DNA of 64,000 bases, from NCBI GenBank assembly GCA_031423495.1, contig JANPFP010000003.1, positions 1 to 64,000 of the forward strand. The letters are read 5' to 3'. This DNA comes from JACPYM01 sp031423495. GTDB taxonomy: Bacteria; Acidobacteriota; Blastocatellia; RBC074. Below are positions 39,057 through 48,207 of this stretch, piece after piece (within the stretch, counting starts at the first letter, position 1; each line of letters begins with the position of its first letter). Under the pieces are notes generated by a model that did no database searches, was not told the origin of the DNA, and saw nothing but the letters and a program-made list of their open reading frames with translations. The position numbers and the translations under genes are program-made.

Positions 39057-42000
39057 ATTGTACGCTCCACACCGGGATGCGGCCCGGCGTCCACGGAGCG
39101 CCTGCGGCTTCCATCGCTTTTTCGAGTTTCGGCCATTCGGTTTCGGCGATGGCTTTCAGCTTTTTCAACTCTACGTCGAACTCAGTCGAAGCGATGCCGT
39201 ACTCGCTTACCTGCGTGCCGGTGGGCTTTGCGTTCGCCATGCGCGTCGCCGCCGCAACCGTACCCGCGCGCTCTGAGATCGAAGGCGGCGGATTGATTTG
39301 CCGCGCCGCCAACGCGCGGTCACCGCTCATCGCCTTGATGATTTCTGACAGTCGCTTGTCGAGCGCTGTGACTTCATCCATCAGCTTGTCGCTGGCTGAC
39401 GGAGTCTCTTGCAACGCACGTTTTGCCATCGCCAGTTTGCCTTTCAGTTCGTTCGCTACGCCTGAAGCGCCCGTTACGGCGCGTTGCAAGCGTATCGCCT
39501 TTTGCTGAAATTCAAACAGGGTCTTGCGGTCGGCGGCGGCGAGTGTCAGCGAACCTTCGGTGACGACATTGAATGATTGCGGCGCGCTCAGTTGCGTCCA
39601 TACGCCGTTCACGCGCTTCGACAAGCTCACGGTGTATTTGCCCGGCATCACGAGTTGTCCGCCGGGCGGCGGGCCGAAAAGTTCTTCCATATCCGTGCCC
39701 GGCGCAGCATTGCGCGGCGCAGCCAACGTCGCCGCCGGATAACGCAAATCCCAAGTGATGCGCTGTGTGCCTTGCATCGGCGGCGCGTTCAATCGCCGCA
39801 CGACGTTGCCCGCCGTGTCTTTCACGGTGAGCATCAACGCCGGAGCTTCTTCTTCGCCTTCCGCCGTGAGTTCGGCCTGCGTCGGATACTTATAAGTTTT
39901 ACCTTCAGCGTCTTTTTCGCGCAGCTTGCGTTCGGCTTCGCGGCGCAACGTGCGCGCGTTCTTGATTGCTTCTTTCAGATAAACCGTGAAGGTTGCGCCA
40001 AACGCCGGATTGTCTGCCGCATACAAACTCTCGCCCTGAAACGCCTTGCCGCGCCCGCCGTAAGGTTGCGTTTGCACAAACATCAGCGCGTCTTTGACTT
40101 CATACAAATGCGCTTCGCTGGCGAGGAGTTCGTTCGTCACCTGCCGCAGCGGCGCGTAATTGTCGAGAACGTAAATGCCGCGTCCGAACGTGCCGACGAC
40201 TAAATCATGTTCGCGCTTTTGAATCGCCAGATCGCGCACCGCAATCGTAGGCAAGCCGCCTTTGAGCTGCACCCATTTTCCGCCCGCATCGTTGCTAAAA
40301 AACAAACCGAACTCTGTGCCGACAAACAACAGGTTCGCGTTCACGTGGTCTTCGGCAATAGCCCACGTAGGGTGATTTTTCGGCAGGTTGTTGGTGATGG
40401 CCGTCCACGTTTTGCCCGCGTCGGCGGTCTTCAAAACGTAAGGCGCGAAATCGGCGCTCTTGTGATTGTTCATCACCGCGTAAGCCACGTTCGCGTCGTG
40501 TTGCGAAGCCAACAGACGCGCGACAAAAGTTTTTTCAGGAACAGTTGGAAACGTCTCGGTCTTGCGCCACGTCTTGCCGCCGTCTTCGGTGACTTGAATC
40601 AGGCCGTCATCGGTTCCGGCGTAAAGCAAGCCTTCGCGTTTCGGCGATTCAGCCAGCGCGACGAGGTTGCCGTATTGCGACGTAGACTGGTGTTTCGCAA
40701 TTGCCTCTGGCCCCCAGAGCTTGCCCATCACCGGCAACGAATCACGATCAAGTTGCCGCGTCAGGTCGCCGCTGATCGCGCGCCAGTTATCGCCGCGATC
40801 ATCGCTGCGAAACAGTTTGTTCGCTGCGAAATAAATGCGCTTGCTGTTGTGTGGGCTGATCAACAAAGGCGAATCCCAGTTCCAGCGCAATGACGCTTCG
40901 CCCTTGCCCTCTTTGGGTTGAATGCCTATGCGTTCGCCCGTGCGTTTGTCGAAGCGAATCAATACGCCGTATTGCGAAGTCGCATAAATCGTATTCGGGT
41001 CTTCGGGATCGGTGCGCGTGTGGAATCCGTCGCCGCCGTTCGTGACAAACCAGTCGGCGTTCGTGATGCCGGTCGAGCTGGTGTTGCGCGAAGGGCCGCA
41101 CCACGAATTGTTGTCTTGCGTGCCGCCGCACACGTTATAAAACGGCAGACTGTTATCAGTGGCCACGTCATAAAATTGCGTGATCGGCATGTTCGATTTG
41201 AAATGCCAGTTCGCGCCGCGATCAAAGCTCTCATAAATGCCGCCGTCCGAACCGACCAGGTAATAGTCGGTATTTTTCGGATCAATCCAGATGGCGTGAT
41301 TGTCTACGTGTTTGTTTTTCTCGCCGAGGAATTTCAGCGTACGCCCGCCGTCATCGCTGACCTGAAAAACTACATTGGGTAGGTAAACGCGATTGACTTC
41401 TTTCGGGTCGCAAACGATCTGGCCGTAATACATCCCTTGCGCAATCGCGCCGCTCATCTTCTCCCACGTTGCACCGCGATCAGACGAACGATAGATGCCC
41501 GTGCCTTCTGTGTCGGCCTCAACCGTGGCGTAAACGACGCGCGGGTCTACCGGCGAAACGTCAAGGCCGATGCGTCCCAAATCGCCGCCGGGCAAGCCTG
41601 AACGCAACTTGTTGAAAGTCGCTCCGCCATCGGTGGATTTATAAATCGCGCTTTCCGGCCCGCCGTTGATGAGCGTCCAAACGTGGCGACGACGCTGCCA
41701 ACTCGCTGCGTAAACGATGTCGGGGTTTGACGGATCGAGTACGACTTCGCTGACGCCGGTGTTTTCGCTGAGGTTCAGAATGCTCTTCCACGTCTTGCCG
41801 CCGTCGGTTGATTTGAATAAGCCGCGCTCTCCGCCCGCGCCCCACAGCGGGCCTTGCGCCGCGACGTAAACGACTTTCGAGTCGCGCGGATCAACCACGA
41901 TGCGTCCGATGTGTTCAGACTTGTCCAATCCGACTTTGCGAAAGCTCTTGCCGTTGTCTTCAGATTTATATACGCCGTCGCCATAAGCCACGCTGCGTTG

Positions 42001-42375
42001 GCTGTTGCGTTCGCCCGTGCCGACCCAAACGATGGCGGGGTCGTTAGGGTCGAGTGTCAGCGCGCCAATCGAAAACGATCCGTAATTTTCAAACACCGGC
42101 GTCCACGTAGTGCCGTTGTTGACGGTCTTCCACACGCCGCTCGAAGCCACGGCTGCGAAATACTTAGCGCGATCATGCGGGTTGACAGCAAAGGCCGTGA
42201 CGCGCCCGCCGGTCACGCCAGGGCCGATAGAACGCATACGCAATCCGCCAAACGTAGCGGTAGACATTAGGTCAGGTTTCGGCGGTTCGGGTTTAGGCGC
42301 TTCAGGTTTGGCGTCTTGTGCAAAAACGTTAGCCAGACAAAGCGCGGTGAACAGAAAGACACGCAAGGCTTTCAT
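39055..42375 (-). CDS. secreted sortilin/VPS10-like beta-propeller protein
   Basis: 1106 residues with a signal peptide (VFLFTALCLANVFA). Residues 40-760 hold about 12-14 repeats of the BNR/sortilin type (SSGVWKTVNNGTTWTPVF, YKSEDNGKSFRKVGL, SSDRGATWEKM, KTADAGKTWTAI), expected to build two beta-propellers. The C-terminal third (about 830-1106) has a beta-sandwich-like part (VRRLNAPPMQGTQRITWDLRYP) followed by a helical region. Proteins with this plan are abundant in Acidobacteria and usually annotated as glycosyl hydrolases, without evidence of activity. No partner genes are adjacent. Confidence 0.85.
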   Translation of the reverse strand: MKALRVFLFTALCLANVFAQDAKPEAPKPEPPKPDLMSTATFGGLRMRSIGPGVTGGRVTAFAVNPHDRAKYFAAVASSGVWKTVNNGTTWTPVFENYGSFSIGALTLDPNDPAIVWVGTGERNSQRSVAYGDGVYKSEDNGKSFRKVGLDKSEHIGRIVVDPRDSKVVYVAAQGPLWGAGGERGLFKSTDGGKTWKSILNLSENTGVSEVVLDPSNPDIVYAASWQRRRHVWTLINGGPESAIYKSTDGGATFNKLRSGLPGGDLGRIGLDVSPVDPRVVYATVEADTEGTGIYRSSDRGATWEKMSGAIAQGMYYGQIVCDPKEVNRVYLPNVVFQVSDDGGRTLKFLGEKNKHVDNHAIWIDPKNTDYYLVGSDGGIYESFDRGANWHFKSNMPITQFYDVATDNSLPFYNVCGGTQDNNSWCGPSRNTSSTGITNADWFVTNGGDGFHTRTDPEDPNTIYATSQYGVLIRFDKRTGERIGIQPKEGKGEASLRWNWDSPLLISPHNSKRIYFAANKLFRSDDRGDNWRAISGDLTRQLDRDSLPVMGKLWGPEAIAKHQSTSQYGNLVALAESPKREGLLYAGTDDGLIQVTEDGGKTWRKTETFPTVPEKTFVARLLASQHDANVAYAVMNNHKSADFAPYVLKTADAGKTWTAITNNLPKNHPTWAIAEDHVNANLLFVGTEFGLFFSNDAGGKWVQLKGGLPTIAVRDLAIQKREHDLVVGTFGRGIYVLDNYAPLRQVTNELLASEAHLYEVKDALMFVQTQPYGGRGKAFQGESLYAADNPAFGATFTVYLKEAIKNARTLRREAERKLREKDAEGKTYKYPTQAELTAEGEEEAPALMLTVKDTAGNVVRRLNAPPMQGTQRITWDLRYPAATLAAPRNAAPGTDMEELFGPPPGGQLVMPGKYTVSLSKRVNGVWTQLSAPQSFNVVTEGSLTLAAADRKTLFEFQQKAIRLQRAVTGASGVANELKGKLAMAKRALQETPSASDKLMDEVTALDKRLSEIIKAMSGDRALAARQINPPPSISERAGTVAAATRMANAKPTGTQVSEYGIASTEFDVELKKLKAIAETEWPKLEKAMEAAGAPWTPGRIPVWSVQ

Positions 42376-42802
42376 CAGTTTTCTCTCCTTCGAGTTGTAA
42401 TTGTTTTGCAGAATTTAAGGCAACGGCATCATGCCAGTGAGCGCGCGGCGTGCGCAATCGGGCTGAGGATAAAAAGAAAAGGGACGTAAACATGACCAAT
42501 CCCCCCCGAGTTCGGTCAGCGTTACATCCCTTTCACTCCACAGATGAAAAGCTCATACGTCCAATCCCCCACAGAAAGAACGCCTTCACCTTCCATCAAT
42601 CGCCTTATAGCAAAGTCAAAAAGGCTCGCACAAGAGGCAACTTCAGGTTTAATCTAACTTTCGTAAAACCGTGATAAATCCGATACGGAAAAGGCCACTA
42701 ACGTACTACAGCTCTAATAATCGGACTGGCAAGGTTGTTGTTGCAGCTTGTAATAGACACAGGATTGACGCGCTCCAGACGCGCTTCTAGCATAGGCCAC
42801 CA
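42376..42802. other. 427-bp gap with an imperfect inverted repeat
   Basis: No gene seen. An imperfect 17-bp inverted repeat (42481-42497 with 42514-42530) encloses a run of seven C. On the minus strand it is followed by a T-rich tract, so it could be a terminator for an unseen transcript or an upstream control site of the gene at 39055. Confidence 0.4.
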
Positions 42803-43519
42803 ATGAAGCCGGAACCGTCTAACCACTTACAACAAATCTTCGCGGCGGCCTATCGTCAGGTGACGCAGCGCGAACGTGCGCCAGTTATCGTCGCGTGCTT
42901 TTATCCGTACGCTGACCTCACGCATACCATCCGTTCCCGCGACAGTCGCGTCGTCGCCAAAGTGTCAGACCTCTTGCGCGAAGCTCCGCCGCCCGTGTTG
43001 CAAGCCGTAGCGCGTTTGCTGTGGTCGCGTTTACTGAAACAAAAAAAATCAGCTGATGATCAACGCCTCTATCAACAATTCGTCGAGCAAGGTGAGGTGC
43101 AAGAGAGCGTCGCGCAATCACGCCTTCAACGCGAAGCGAAACCGCCGGACGATTCCGTCGGTGAGTTTTATGACCTGCGCCAGTTCTTTGTGCGCTTGAA
43201 TCGTCGCTATTTCAATAACACCTTGCCGCGTCCTTCACTTGGGTGGAGCCGTCGCCCGACCAAACGTTTGCTGGGGCATCACGATTACGCGCATCAGTCC
43301 ATCGTCATCAGTTGCGCGCTCGACGATGCCAACATACCGCCTTATGTCATAGAGTTTTTGCTCTATCACGAAATGCTGCACCTCAAGCATCCGCCGCGCA
43401 CGGTCAACGGACGCAACCATTACCACACCGCCGCCTTTCGCGCGGAAGAAGAACGTTTCGCTCATTACGACGAAGCCCTGAATTGGCTGGATGAGTTTGC
43501 CCGCCGGCAAAATAGCTAG
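42803..43519 (+). CDS. SprT-like zinc metallopeptidase
   Basis: 238 residues. The zinc site is YHEMLHLKHP (HExxH) with a downstream His in HYHTAAFRAEEERF, as in the SprT/DUF45/WLM group. The segment YFNNTLPRPSLGWSRRPTKRLLGHHDYAHQSIVISCAL is the beta-hairpin that precedes the catalytic helix in that group. The N-terminal 130 residues are helical and not assigned. Eukaryotic SPRTN relatives cut DNA-protein crosslinks; the bacterial role is not established. It lies next to tRNA-Asn, outside the prophage. Confidence 0.82.
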   Translation: MKPEPSNHLQQIFAAAYRQVTQRERAPVIVACFYPYADLTHTIRSRDSRVVAKVSDLLREAPPPVLQAVARLLWSRLLKQKKSADDQRLYQQFVEQGEVQESVAQSRLQREAKPPDDSVGEFYDLRQFFVRLNRRYFNNTLPRPSLGWSRRPTKRLLGHHDYAHQSIVISCALDDANIPPYVIEFLLYHEMLHLKHPPRTVNGRNHYHTAAFRAEEERFAHYDEALNWLDEFARRQNS

Positions 43520-43543
43520 GGCAAAAAATTTCGCTCTCAGCGG

Positions 43544-43572
43544 TTGACAGAGCTCGCATGCTGGTTTATTTT
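43544..43572 (+). promoter_or_regulatory. sigma-70 promoter of tRNA-Asn
   Basis: TTGACA (43544-43549), a 17-bp spacer and TATTTT (43567-43572). The start would fall near 43579, about 25 bp before the tRNA. Confidence 0.65.
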
Positions 43573-43603
43573 CCGGCTTCGTTTTTGGAGCAGTTCCCAA
43601 TGC

Positions 43604-43678
43604 TCCTCAGTAGCTCAATGGCAGAGCACTCGGCTGTTAACCGAGGGGTTGTAGGTTCGACTCCTACCTGAGGAGCCA
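43604..43678 (+). tRNA. tRNA-Asn (GTT), CCA encoded
   Basis: 75 nt. The acceptor stem TCCTCAG/CTGAGGA, the anticodon stem CTCGG/CCGAG with loop CTGTTAA (anticodon GTT at 43636-43638) and the T arm GTAGG-TTCGACT-CCTAC all pair fully. Discriminator G and CCA follow. Its 3' part is the attachment site of the prophage that begins here. Confidence 0.97.
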
Positions 43679-43679
43679 A
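43632..43679 (+). repeat. left attachment site (attL)
   Basis: Anticodon loop to CCA end of tRNA-Asn plus one base. It matches the copy at 52116-52163 at 45 of 48 positions, and integration leaves the tRNA intact. Confidence 0.85.
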
Positions 43680-43714
43680 TTAAATCAAGCGTTTAAAAAC
43701 GTCTTAAAAAACCG

Positions 43715-43762
43715 AAAGGTCGCCAACAACACATTGACCAACACAATGGAGTGGCGGCCTTT
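43715..43762 (+). terminator. terminator after tRNA-Asn
   Basis: AAAGGTCGCCA pairs with TGGCGGCCTTT (one G-T pair), a 26-nt loop, then TTGCTTTT. It probably ends the tRNA transcript and isolates the prophage from it. Confidence 0.6.
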
Positions 43763-43839
43763 TTGCTTTTCTGAATCCGTGTTTTCTAAAGAATCTCTCT
43801 GCCTAAACTTCACGCCATCCCCATCATCGGGAATTCTGC

Positions 43840-44160
43840 TCACGCCGCTTGTAATGCGGGCGTCTTGTACCAACCGGGGATAGCTGCAAACCCACGACCA
43901 ACAGCGTTGGCGAGTTTAGCGCGTTCGGTCAAACTCAACTCTAAATCGTCAATGTCGCCCCGCGCACGCGCAACGTGCTGAAGCGCGACAATCACAGTGC
44001 ATGGTTCTTCGTCGGCCAGCGCATCACGTAAATAGGTCGCCGCGTAATCCGCCGATTCTTTCAAATCGTTTTCGAGCAGTTCCGCAAACGTTCGCCGGTT
44101 AGACTCCGCCAAAGCTGTTGGAGTCATCTTGGCTTCTAGTTCCGCAAAGTTTCTCGCCAT
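43840..44160 (-). CDS. antitoxin-like small protein
   Basis: 106 residues. The N-terminus MARNFAELEAKMTPTALAESNRR is similar to HigA-type antitoxins, and the middle (YLRDALADEEPCTVIVALQHVARARGDI) is like the addiction-module antidote family. The helix-turn-helix that should follow is not complete, so the C-terminus may have been altered. No matching toxin gene is adjacent. Assignment rests on short motifs. Confidence 0.4.
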   Translation of the reverse strand: MARNFAELEAKMTPTALAESNRRTFAELLENDLKESADYAATYLRDALADEEPCTVIVALQHVARARGDIDDLELSLTERAKLANAVGRGFAAIPGWYKTPALQAA

Positions 44161-44182
44161 CTGAATAAACCTACCTTCTGGC

Positions 44183-44404
44183 TCAAGCCGCTTGTTTCAT
44201 TTCACCCATCACACGCCGCAAGGCTTCGTTGACGGCCTCTGGCGTAGGAAACGCCGCTGCTACTTCAGGCTCAAGCGAAACCATGTGCATAAAGGGATGG
44301 AAGCCACGCCGGATGCGAGTGGTTTTCGAGAAATCAATCTCTGCCGGTATGTCATCTTCCAAATCGTAATCGTCGTCATCAAGAAGGGTAATTTTGTGCT
44401 GCAT
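44183..44404 (-). CDS. antitoxin of the BrnT module
   Basis: 73 residues from ATG 44404. Acidic N-terminus (LLDDDDYDLEDDIPAEIDFSKTTRIRRGF) and a C-terminal segment (VSLEPEVAAAFPTPEAVNEALRRVM) typical of proteins that accompany BrnT toxins. It begins inside the end of the toxin gene (26-bp overlap), the usual order toxin then antitoxin. It should neutralise BrnT and may repress the pair. It is not the ribbon-helix-helix BrnA of the type member. Confidence 0.7.
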   Translation of the reverse strand: MQHKITLLDDDDYDLEDDIPAEIDFSKTTRIRRGFHPFMHMVSLEPEVAAAFPTPEAVNEALRRVMGEMKQAA

Positions 44405-44669
44405 ATTCTTCTTCCTCGCGGCGCGTTGATTCACGCGCGCTGATGATCCGCATCGTTTCGTCGGGCCGTTCTGTACACACCACTGTCAGTAAACGCCCTT
44501 GTGCCGAAAGGCCAATGCAGAAAAACCGTAGCTCGCCAAATGAGTGCGCATCGTCGCGGTCATAAATCTGGTCGCGGTCATTAAAAACCGTTGTGGCTTC
44601 TTCAAACGAGACGCCGTGCTTTTCCAGATTGCTGACCGCTTTCGGCGGATGCCACTCGAATTTCATCAA
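44379..44669 (-). CDS. brnT: BrnT-family ribonuclease toxin
   Basis: 96 residues. Diagnostic parts: FEWHPPKAVSNLEKHGVSFEEATTVF at the start, then DRDDAHSFGELRFFCIGLSAQGRLLTVVCTERPDETMRIISARESTRREEEEYAA. BrnT has a RelE-like fold and cleaves RNA; the basic C-terminal RIISARxATxxE stretch holds family residues. It overlaps its antitoxin gene by 26 bp. The module lies near attL of the prophage remnant, where it could stabilise the element. Confidence 0.85.
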   Translation of the reverse strand: MMKFEWHPPKAVSNLEKHGVSFEEATTVFNDRDQIYDRDDAHSFGELRFFCIGLSAQGRLLTVVCTERPDETMRIISARESTRREEEEYAAQNYPS

Positions 44670-44684
44670 ACAGCCTTCGCTTTC

Positions 44685-45064
44685 TTCCCTGCCCGTGTCG
44701 GCTTTGCTTGACCATTTTGGGAAGCGGTTGAAAATAGCCTAGATTATGGAATGCCCACACTGCGGACACTATTTACCGAAAGCCGATCAAACATACGTCG
44801 CGCACATTGTCACCACGCCACGGCGACAGCTTTGGGAGTCAATCAAGTACAACCGACGCATTCTCTATACCTGCTGCGCGATCCTGTTGCTCGCGGTGCT
44901 GATTCTCTGCGTCATCAGCCTTGACGCTTTCCTGATACCCAAATACACGCCAGATGATGAAAGGCCGTTGCGGCAAAACGCGCGTCTTTCTAGCCCACTC
45001 CCTGTCAACCGCAAATAACGCCAATCAATTCAAACAACCTGCTTTTCCCTGCCCGTGTCGGCTT
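44685..45064. repeat. 20-bp direct repeats around a small gene
   Basis: TTCCCTGCCCGTGTCGGCTT occurs at 44685-44704 and again at 45045-45064, exactly 360 bp apart, with partly similar bases before each. They bracket the gene at 44746-45018. Confidence 0.75.
44746..45018 (+). CDS. zinc-ribbon membrane protein of unknown function
   Basis: 90 residues. Starts with a half zinc ribbon (MECPHCGHYLPK), has one membrane helix (ILYTCCAILLLAVLILCVISLDAFLI) and a short polar tail. Bracketed by 20-bp direct repeats and transcribed against its neighbours, so it could be a later insertion in the prophage. No family recognised. Confidence 0.5.
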   Translation: MECPHCGHYLPKADQTYVAHIVTTPRRQLWESIKYNRRILYTCCAILLLAVLILCVISLDAFLIPKYTPDDERPLRQNARLSSPLPVNRK

Positions 45065-45133
45065 CGCTTTCGTCAGCGCAACCTTCGTCGTCGCGCACAG
45101 ATTGCAGTCGCGGCGCATAATGAATGGTGACCG

Positions 45134-45448
45134 TCAACCACTTCCGACCAGCCGACGCTTGTTGGCGTGTCGCCCTTCGATAAAGGCAAGAATCGCTTCG
45201 CCCTTGAATTTGGGATGGCCTTGCGAGCTAACCCGCGTCAGTCAGCCTTCGTTCTCGGCTTTGAGCCGCGTGTCTTTTCTCACGCCTGCCAGCCGCAGTG
45301 TTTCTTCGCGCGAATAGATAGCGTTGGGTTTGATGACGTCCTCGCCGTCAACCAGCGCGGCGAGGGCTTTCAGAAACTTGCGGTCAGCCAGAATGACCGG
45401 CTTCAGTATTTTCCACTGCACCGTTGCTAAATTCTTGAAGCAGTTCAT
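45134..45448 (-). pseudogene. excisionase-like gene with an in-frame TGA
   Basis: The first 68 codons (MNCFKNLATVQWKILKPVIL ...) end at TGA 45242-45244. The same frame continues for 35 more codons: LTRVSSQGHPKFKGEAILAF with IEG after it. Together this gives the MerR/excisionase helix-turn-helix pattern YSREETLRLAGV...GHPKFKGEAILAFIEG. The stop splits that domain, so the gene is almost surely dead. It may be a second excisionase or a regulator. Confidence 0.6.
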
Positions 45449-45475
45449 TCGTGATGCATGGTACTTACCTTTTCG

Positions 45476-45853
45476 CTACGCCTTCTTCGGCTTCTCTCTT
45501 TTCGGCTCAGTTAATTTCTTCGCTCGCTTCGCCTTCACCTTTGACTTCACATGCGCCCTAACGGGTGAGTTTGGTTTCTTCGGTACATTCGTTAGCCGAC
45601 TAATCTCGTGGGAAAATTCATCAATTAGATTAGCAAATGGGTTGAGAGCAATCGGGTGAATCGCCAAACGCTCAAACCAGTGGGCATCATCATCACAGGG
45701 CAAATGCAGCAAGAATAGTTCACAGTCGTCCGCGATGTGTACCATATGCATTAAACGCTCTTCCTCAGGTAAGCTCTCTGACGCTTGCCTGAGTGCGTTT
45801 TCAAGGCGCGCCTGGATGCCTCTTAGAATTATTGCAAGATGTTGGTCACTCAT
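45476..45853 (-). CDS. phage hypothetical protein with Lys-rich tail
   Basis: 125 residues. A helical N-terminal domain (ILRGIQARLENALRQASESLPEEERLMHMVHIADD) and a C-terminal tail of Lys, Pro and Arg (KSKVKAKRAKKLTEPKREKPKKA) that would bind nucleic acid non-specifically. The neighbouring HTH protein has a similar basic tail. It starts 2 bp after the HTH gene ends, so the two are probably co-transcribed. Function unknown. Confidence 0.55.
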   Translation of the reverse strand: MSDQHLAIILRGIQARLENALRQASESLPEEERLMHMVHIADDCELFLLHLPCDDDAHWFERLAIHPIALNPFANLIDEFSHEISRLTNVPKKPNSPVRAHVKSKVKAKRAKKLTEPKREKPKKA

Positions 45854-45855
45854 AA

Positions 45856-46233
45856 TTATTTTCTGCCTTTTGTCTTTGTAGTGCGTTTCTCTGCCGTAAT
45901 GGTCGCGTCCGTCGGCGCAGCCACCGCCGCTTTCTTTGCCCGCTTCGCCTTTGGTGCGGCCTTCACCTTCGAGGGTAAGGGATCGTCAGCGGTTGCGAGC
46001 GCCTCTGCCGTCGTAACCACTTCCGCCACGCTGGTCGCCGGTTCGCCTTCGTCTTTCGGCTTCGGCGGGCGTCCTACTTTCCGTTCAGCAACAAGGGCCA
46101 GGTCGGATTCGTTTATCAGATAAGCTCTGCCTATTTGCTGTGCTGGCAGTTGCCCCGCACGAACCATCTGGCGAATACGCGAATCGTTGACACCTAATTT
46201 CTCAGCAGCTTGTTGTGTGCTTATCCATTCCAT
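45856..46233 (-). CDS. excisionase-like HTH DNA-binding protein
   Basis: 125 residues. MEWISTQQAAEKLGVNDSRIRQMVRAGQLPAQQIGRAYLINESDL is a MerR-type helix-turn-helix as in excisionases, followed by an AT-hook-like GRPPKPK and a basic tail (PKAKRAKKAA, TTKTKGRK). The ATG at 46233 fits the domain; the frame is open to 46269. It diverges from the Xre gene at 46467, an arrangement like a lysogeny control region. Likely roles are excision or early transcription control. Confidence 0.7.
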   Translation of the reverse strand: MEWISTQQAAEKLGVNDSRIRQMVRAGQLPAQQIGRAYLINESDLALVAERKVGRPPKPKDEGEPATSVAEVVTTAEALATADDPLPSKVKAAPKAKRAKKAAVAAPTDATITAEKRTTKTKGRK

Positions 46234-46271
46234 AGCCCAATTGGTAACACGAAAAAAAATATACCGCAATA

Positions 46272-46299
46272 GGTAAGATTCCGCTTAACTAATCTTACC
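46272..46299. promoter_or_regulatory. palindromic operator candidate
   Basis: GGTAAGATT and AATCTTACC form a perfect 9-bp inverted repeat with 10 bp between, located between the divergent HTH gene (46233) and Xre gene (46467). Position and symmetry suit a repressor-binding site. Confidence 0.5.
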
Positions 46300-46382
46300 G
46301 TTACAGGTAGAATTCTCTTGTCAGTCAGCAAGAAAGCTGATTGACTTCCCCAAAGGCAAGCGAAATTTATTGCCTTCGCAAC

Positions 46383-46422
46383 GAAGCCGCCCAACGTTTC
46401 GGCGAGTCGGTTGGGCGGCTTC
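46383..46422. other. 13-bp hairpin in the divergent control region
   Basis: GAAGCCGCCCAAC pairs perfectly with GTTGGGCGGCTTC, leaving a 14-nt loop. No T-run follows on the plus strand, so an attenuator or structured leader of the Xre gene is as likely as a terminator. Confidence 0.5.
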
Positions 46423-46466
46423 GGTCATACACGACTCGCTGACTTGCGACAAACGGAGAGGAAAGA

Positions 46467-46758
46467 ATGAAAGAGACTGAAGCTACGGAATCCAAAATCC
46501 CCACAATTCCAGACCGCAAAAAACCGCTTTATTCAACCAAAGATTTGTGGGCGGCGTTTGGCATCGCCCAAGGCGATCCGTTATCGCCGTTAGGCTCGAA
46601 GGCTGGCATTGCCGACACGGCAGGGCGTAGTCACGTTACCGTCAACGACGTGTTCAATGGCACGCGCCAACCTGAATTGCGTGACTGACGTTGCGCTGGC
46701 ACTCGGCTTTAGCGTTCAAGTCACTTTCGTTCCGCTCGAAACAACAGACACTGAATAA
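46467..46758 (+). pseudogene. Xre-family repressor, frameshifted
   Basis: The first frame reads LYSTKDLWAAFGIAQGDP ... SHVTVNDVFNGTRQPELRD and stops at 46688. One base off, the frame runs NLNCVTDVALALGFSVQVTF with VPLETTDTE and a TAA at 46758. Joined, this is a typical short Xre/Cro protein (HTH VTVNDVFNGTR, then a helix and the strand VQVTFVPL). The break is near 46670. An active repressor is therefore unlikely. Confidence 0.65.
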
Positions 46759-46768
46759 AGTGTTTGGG

Positions 46769-46839
<71 letters not shown>

Positions 46840-48110
46840 CAAATGAGGTATTCCACCGTCTACGTCATAGACCGACTTGGTAGCTTTCTTGAACCTATTA
46901 AAATCGCGCCCCTTGAAGTATTTGATAATCAACGCCGTTGCGATCAACCCACCAGCAACGATGGCCGTAATCGGGTTCGACAACAGCGCAGGCAGTGCCG
47001 CTGCCAACGTGCTGCCAAACACGCCAGACGCGCCGAGGAACCCGGCTCCCAGCGTGCCGCCGATGCCGCCAGCACGCCAGGTAAGGCCGCTCCGCTCATG
47101 ATCGCCGTGAGCGACGCCCAGCCTGCAACAAGCGACGGAAGGATTCCCAGCAATCCGCCGAAGGCCAAGACAATGGGGCCAATCGCCGCCGCTACCGCCG
47201 CCAGCACGACCAACGTCAATTTGACCGCGCTCGGCAACGCCTCAAACTTGTTTCAGAGTTTTTCAATCAACGCGCTGGCTGTTTCCAGTGCGGGGCCAGC
47301 GACCACCAACAAGCTGTTGCCGACTTGAGATAACGCCGTGGTGACAGAGATAGCAAAGTTGTCGAAGATTTCACGCGCGCCTGCTCCAACCTTTGGCAGC
47401 CTTTCGAGTTCGCCGATAATTTGCTCGATGAATTCTGAAGATGTTTTGCCCGCTTTGGCGAGCTTTTCCGAGATGGCTTCGGAGTCCACCGTGCCGAAAG
47501 CCTGCGTCAGCACATTGCCAAGCACGGGGGCGGCTTCGATGATCGGGCGCAAGTCCTGACCGAGTACTTTGGACTTGCTCGCCATCTGTCCGAGTTGGAT
47601 GGTGACAGAGTTCAATTGCGCCGCGCCGCCGCCGGTTTGGGCAATCGCGTTGGCGAGCCCTTTCAAAGCACGTTCCGCTGTGTTGGCGCTGAATCCCACA
47701 GCCTGCAACCGCGTGCTGCCTTCGATGGCTTCCTGAAAATCAATGCCGGGTAATTTGGCGACTTCGCGCAACCGCGCTATTTGCCGTTCGGCCTCTTTTG
47801 CGCTACCAGACACCGCCGTTAGTGACCGCCGCGCCGCATCCATTTTCACTGCGGATTCCAGCGCAGCCTTGCCCATGCCGAGCAACAGGGCTGTGAGTCC
47901 GATGGTGAGTCCAAGTCCGAGAGCTTGGAGCCGCTGGCCGAGTTGCGCGATATTGCCGACCGCTTTGCCGACCTTTTCAGCCGTAGCAATTGCCGCGTTA
48001 GCTTTGACTTCGATCTGATTGAGTGCCGAGACGACCTTTTGCGCACCGCGCGACGCGAGTGTGTCGTCAATCGCAAAACCAAAAGTTGCAATGTCCAGAA
48101 TTTCAGCCAT
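46840..48110 (-). pseudogene. phage tail tape measure protein, fragmentary
   Basis: First segment (48110-47256) is a tape measure N-terminus: FGFAIDDTLASRGAQKVVSAL, QLGQRLQALGLGLTIGLTAL, VSGSAKEAERQIARLREVAKLPGI, SFSxxTAERALKGLANAI-type blocks and VGAGAREIFDNFAISVTTAL. An in-frame TGA at 47253-47255 is followed by PSAVKLTLVVLAAVAAAIGP in the same frame, then a 1-nt shift near 47070-47090 leads to GGIGGTLGAGFLGASGVFGS and LAAALPALLSNPITAIVAG. The rest of the gene is lost and the AAC repeat begins. Full tape measures are usually over 600 residues. This one sets no tail length any more. Confidence 0.8.
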
Positions 48111-48207
48111 CAGCGTTTTACTGCTTACAACCAGTTAGCGAGACGAGGGCTTCCTTGTGCCTGCGCAAAAGTTTCGCGTATAAGTCCCGTGCCAGAAAAA
48201 GGAATCT

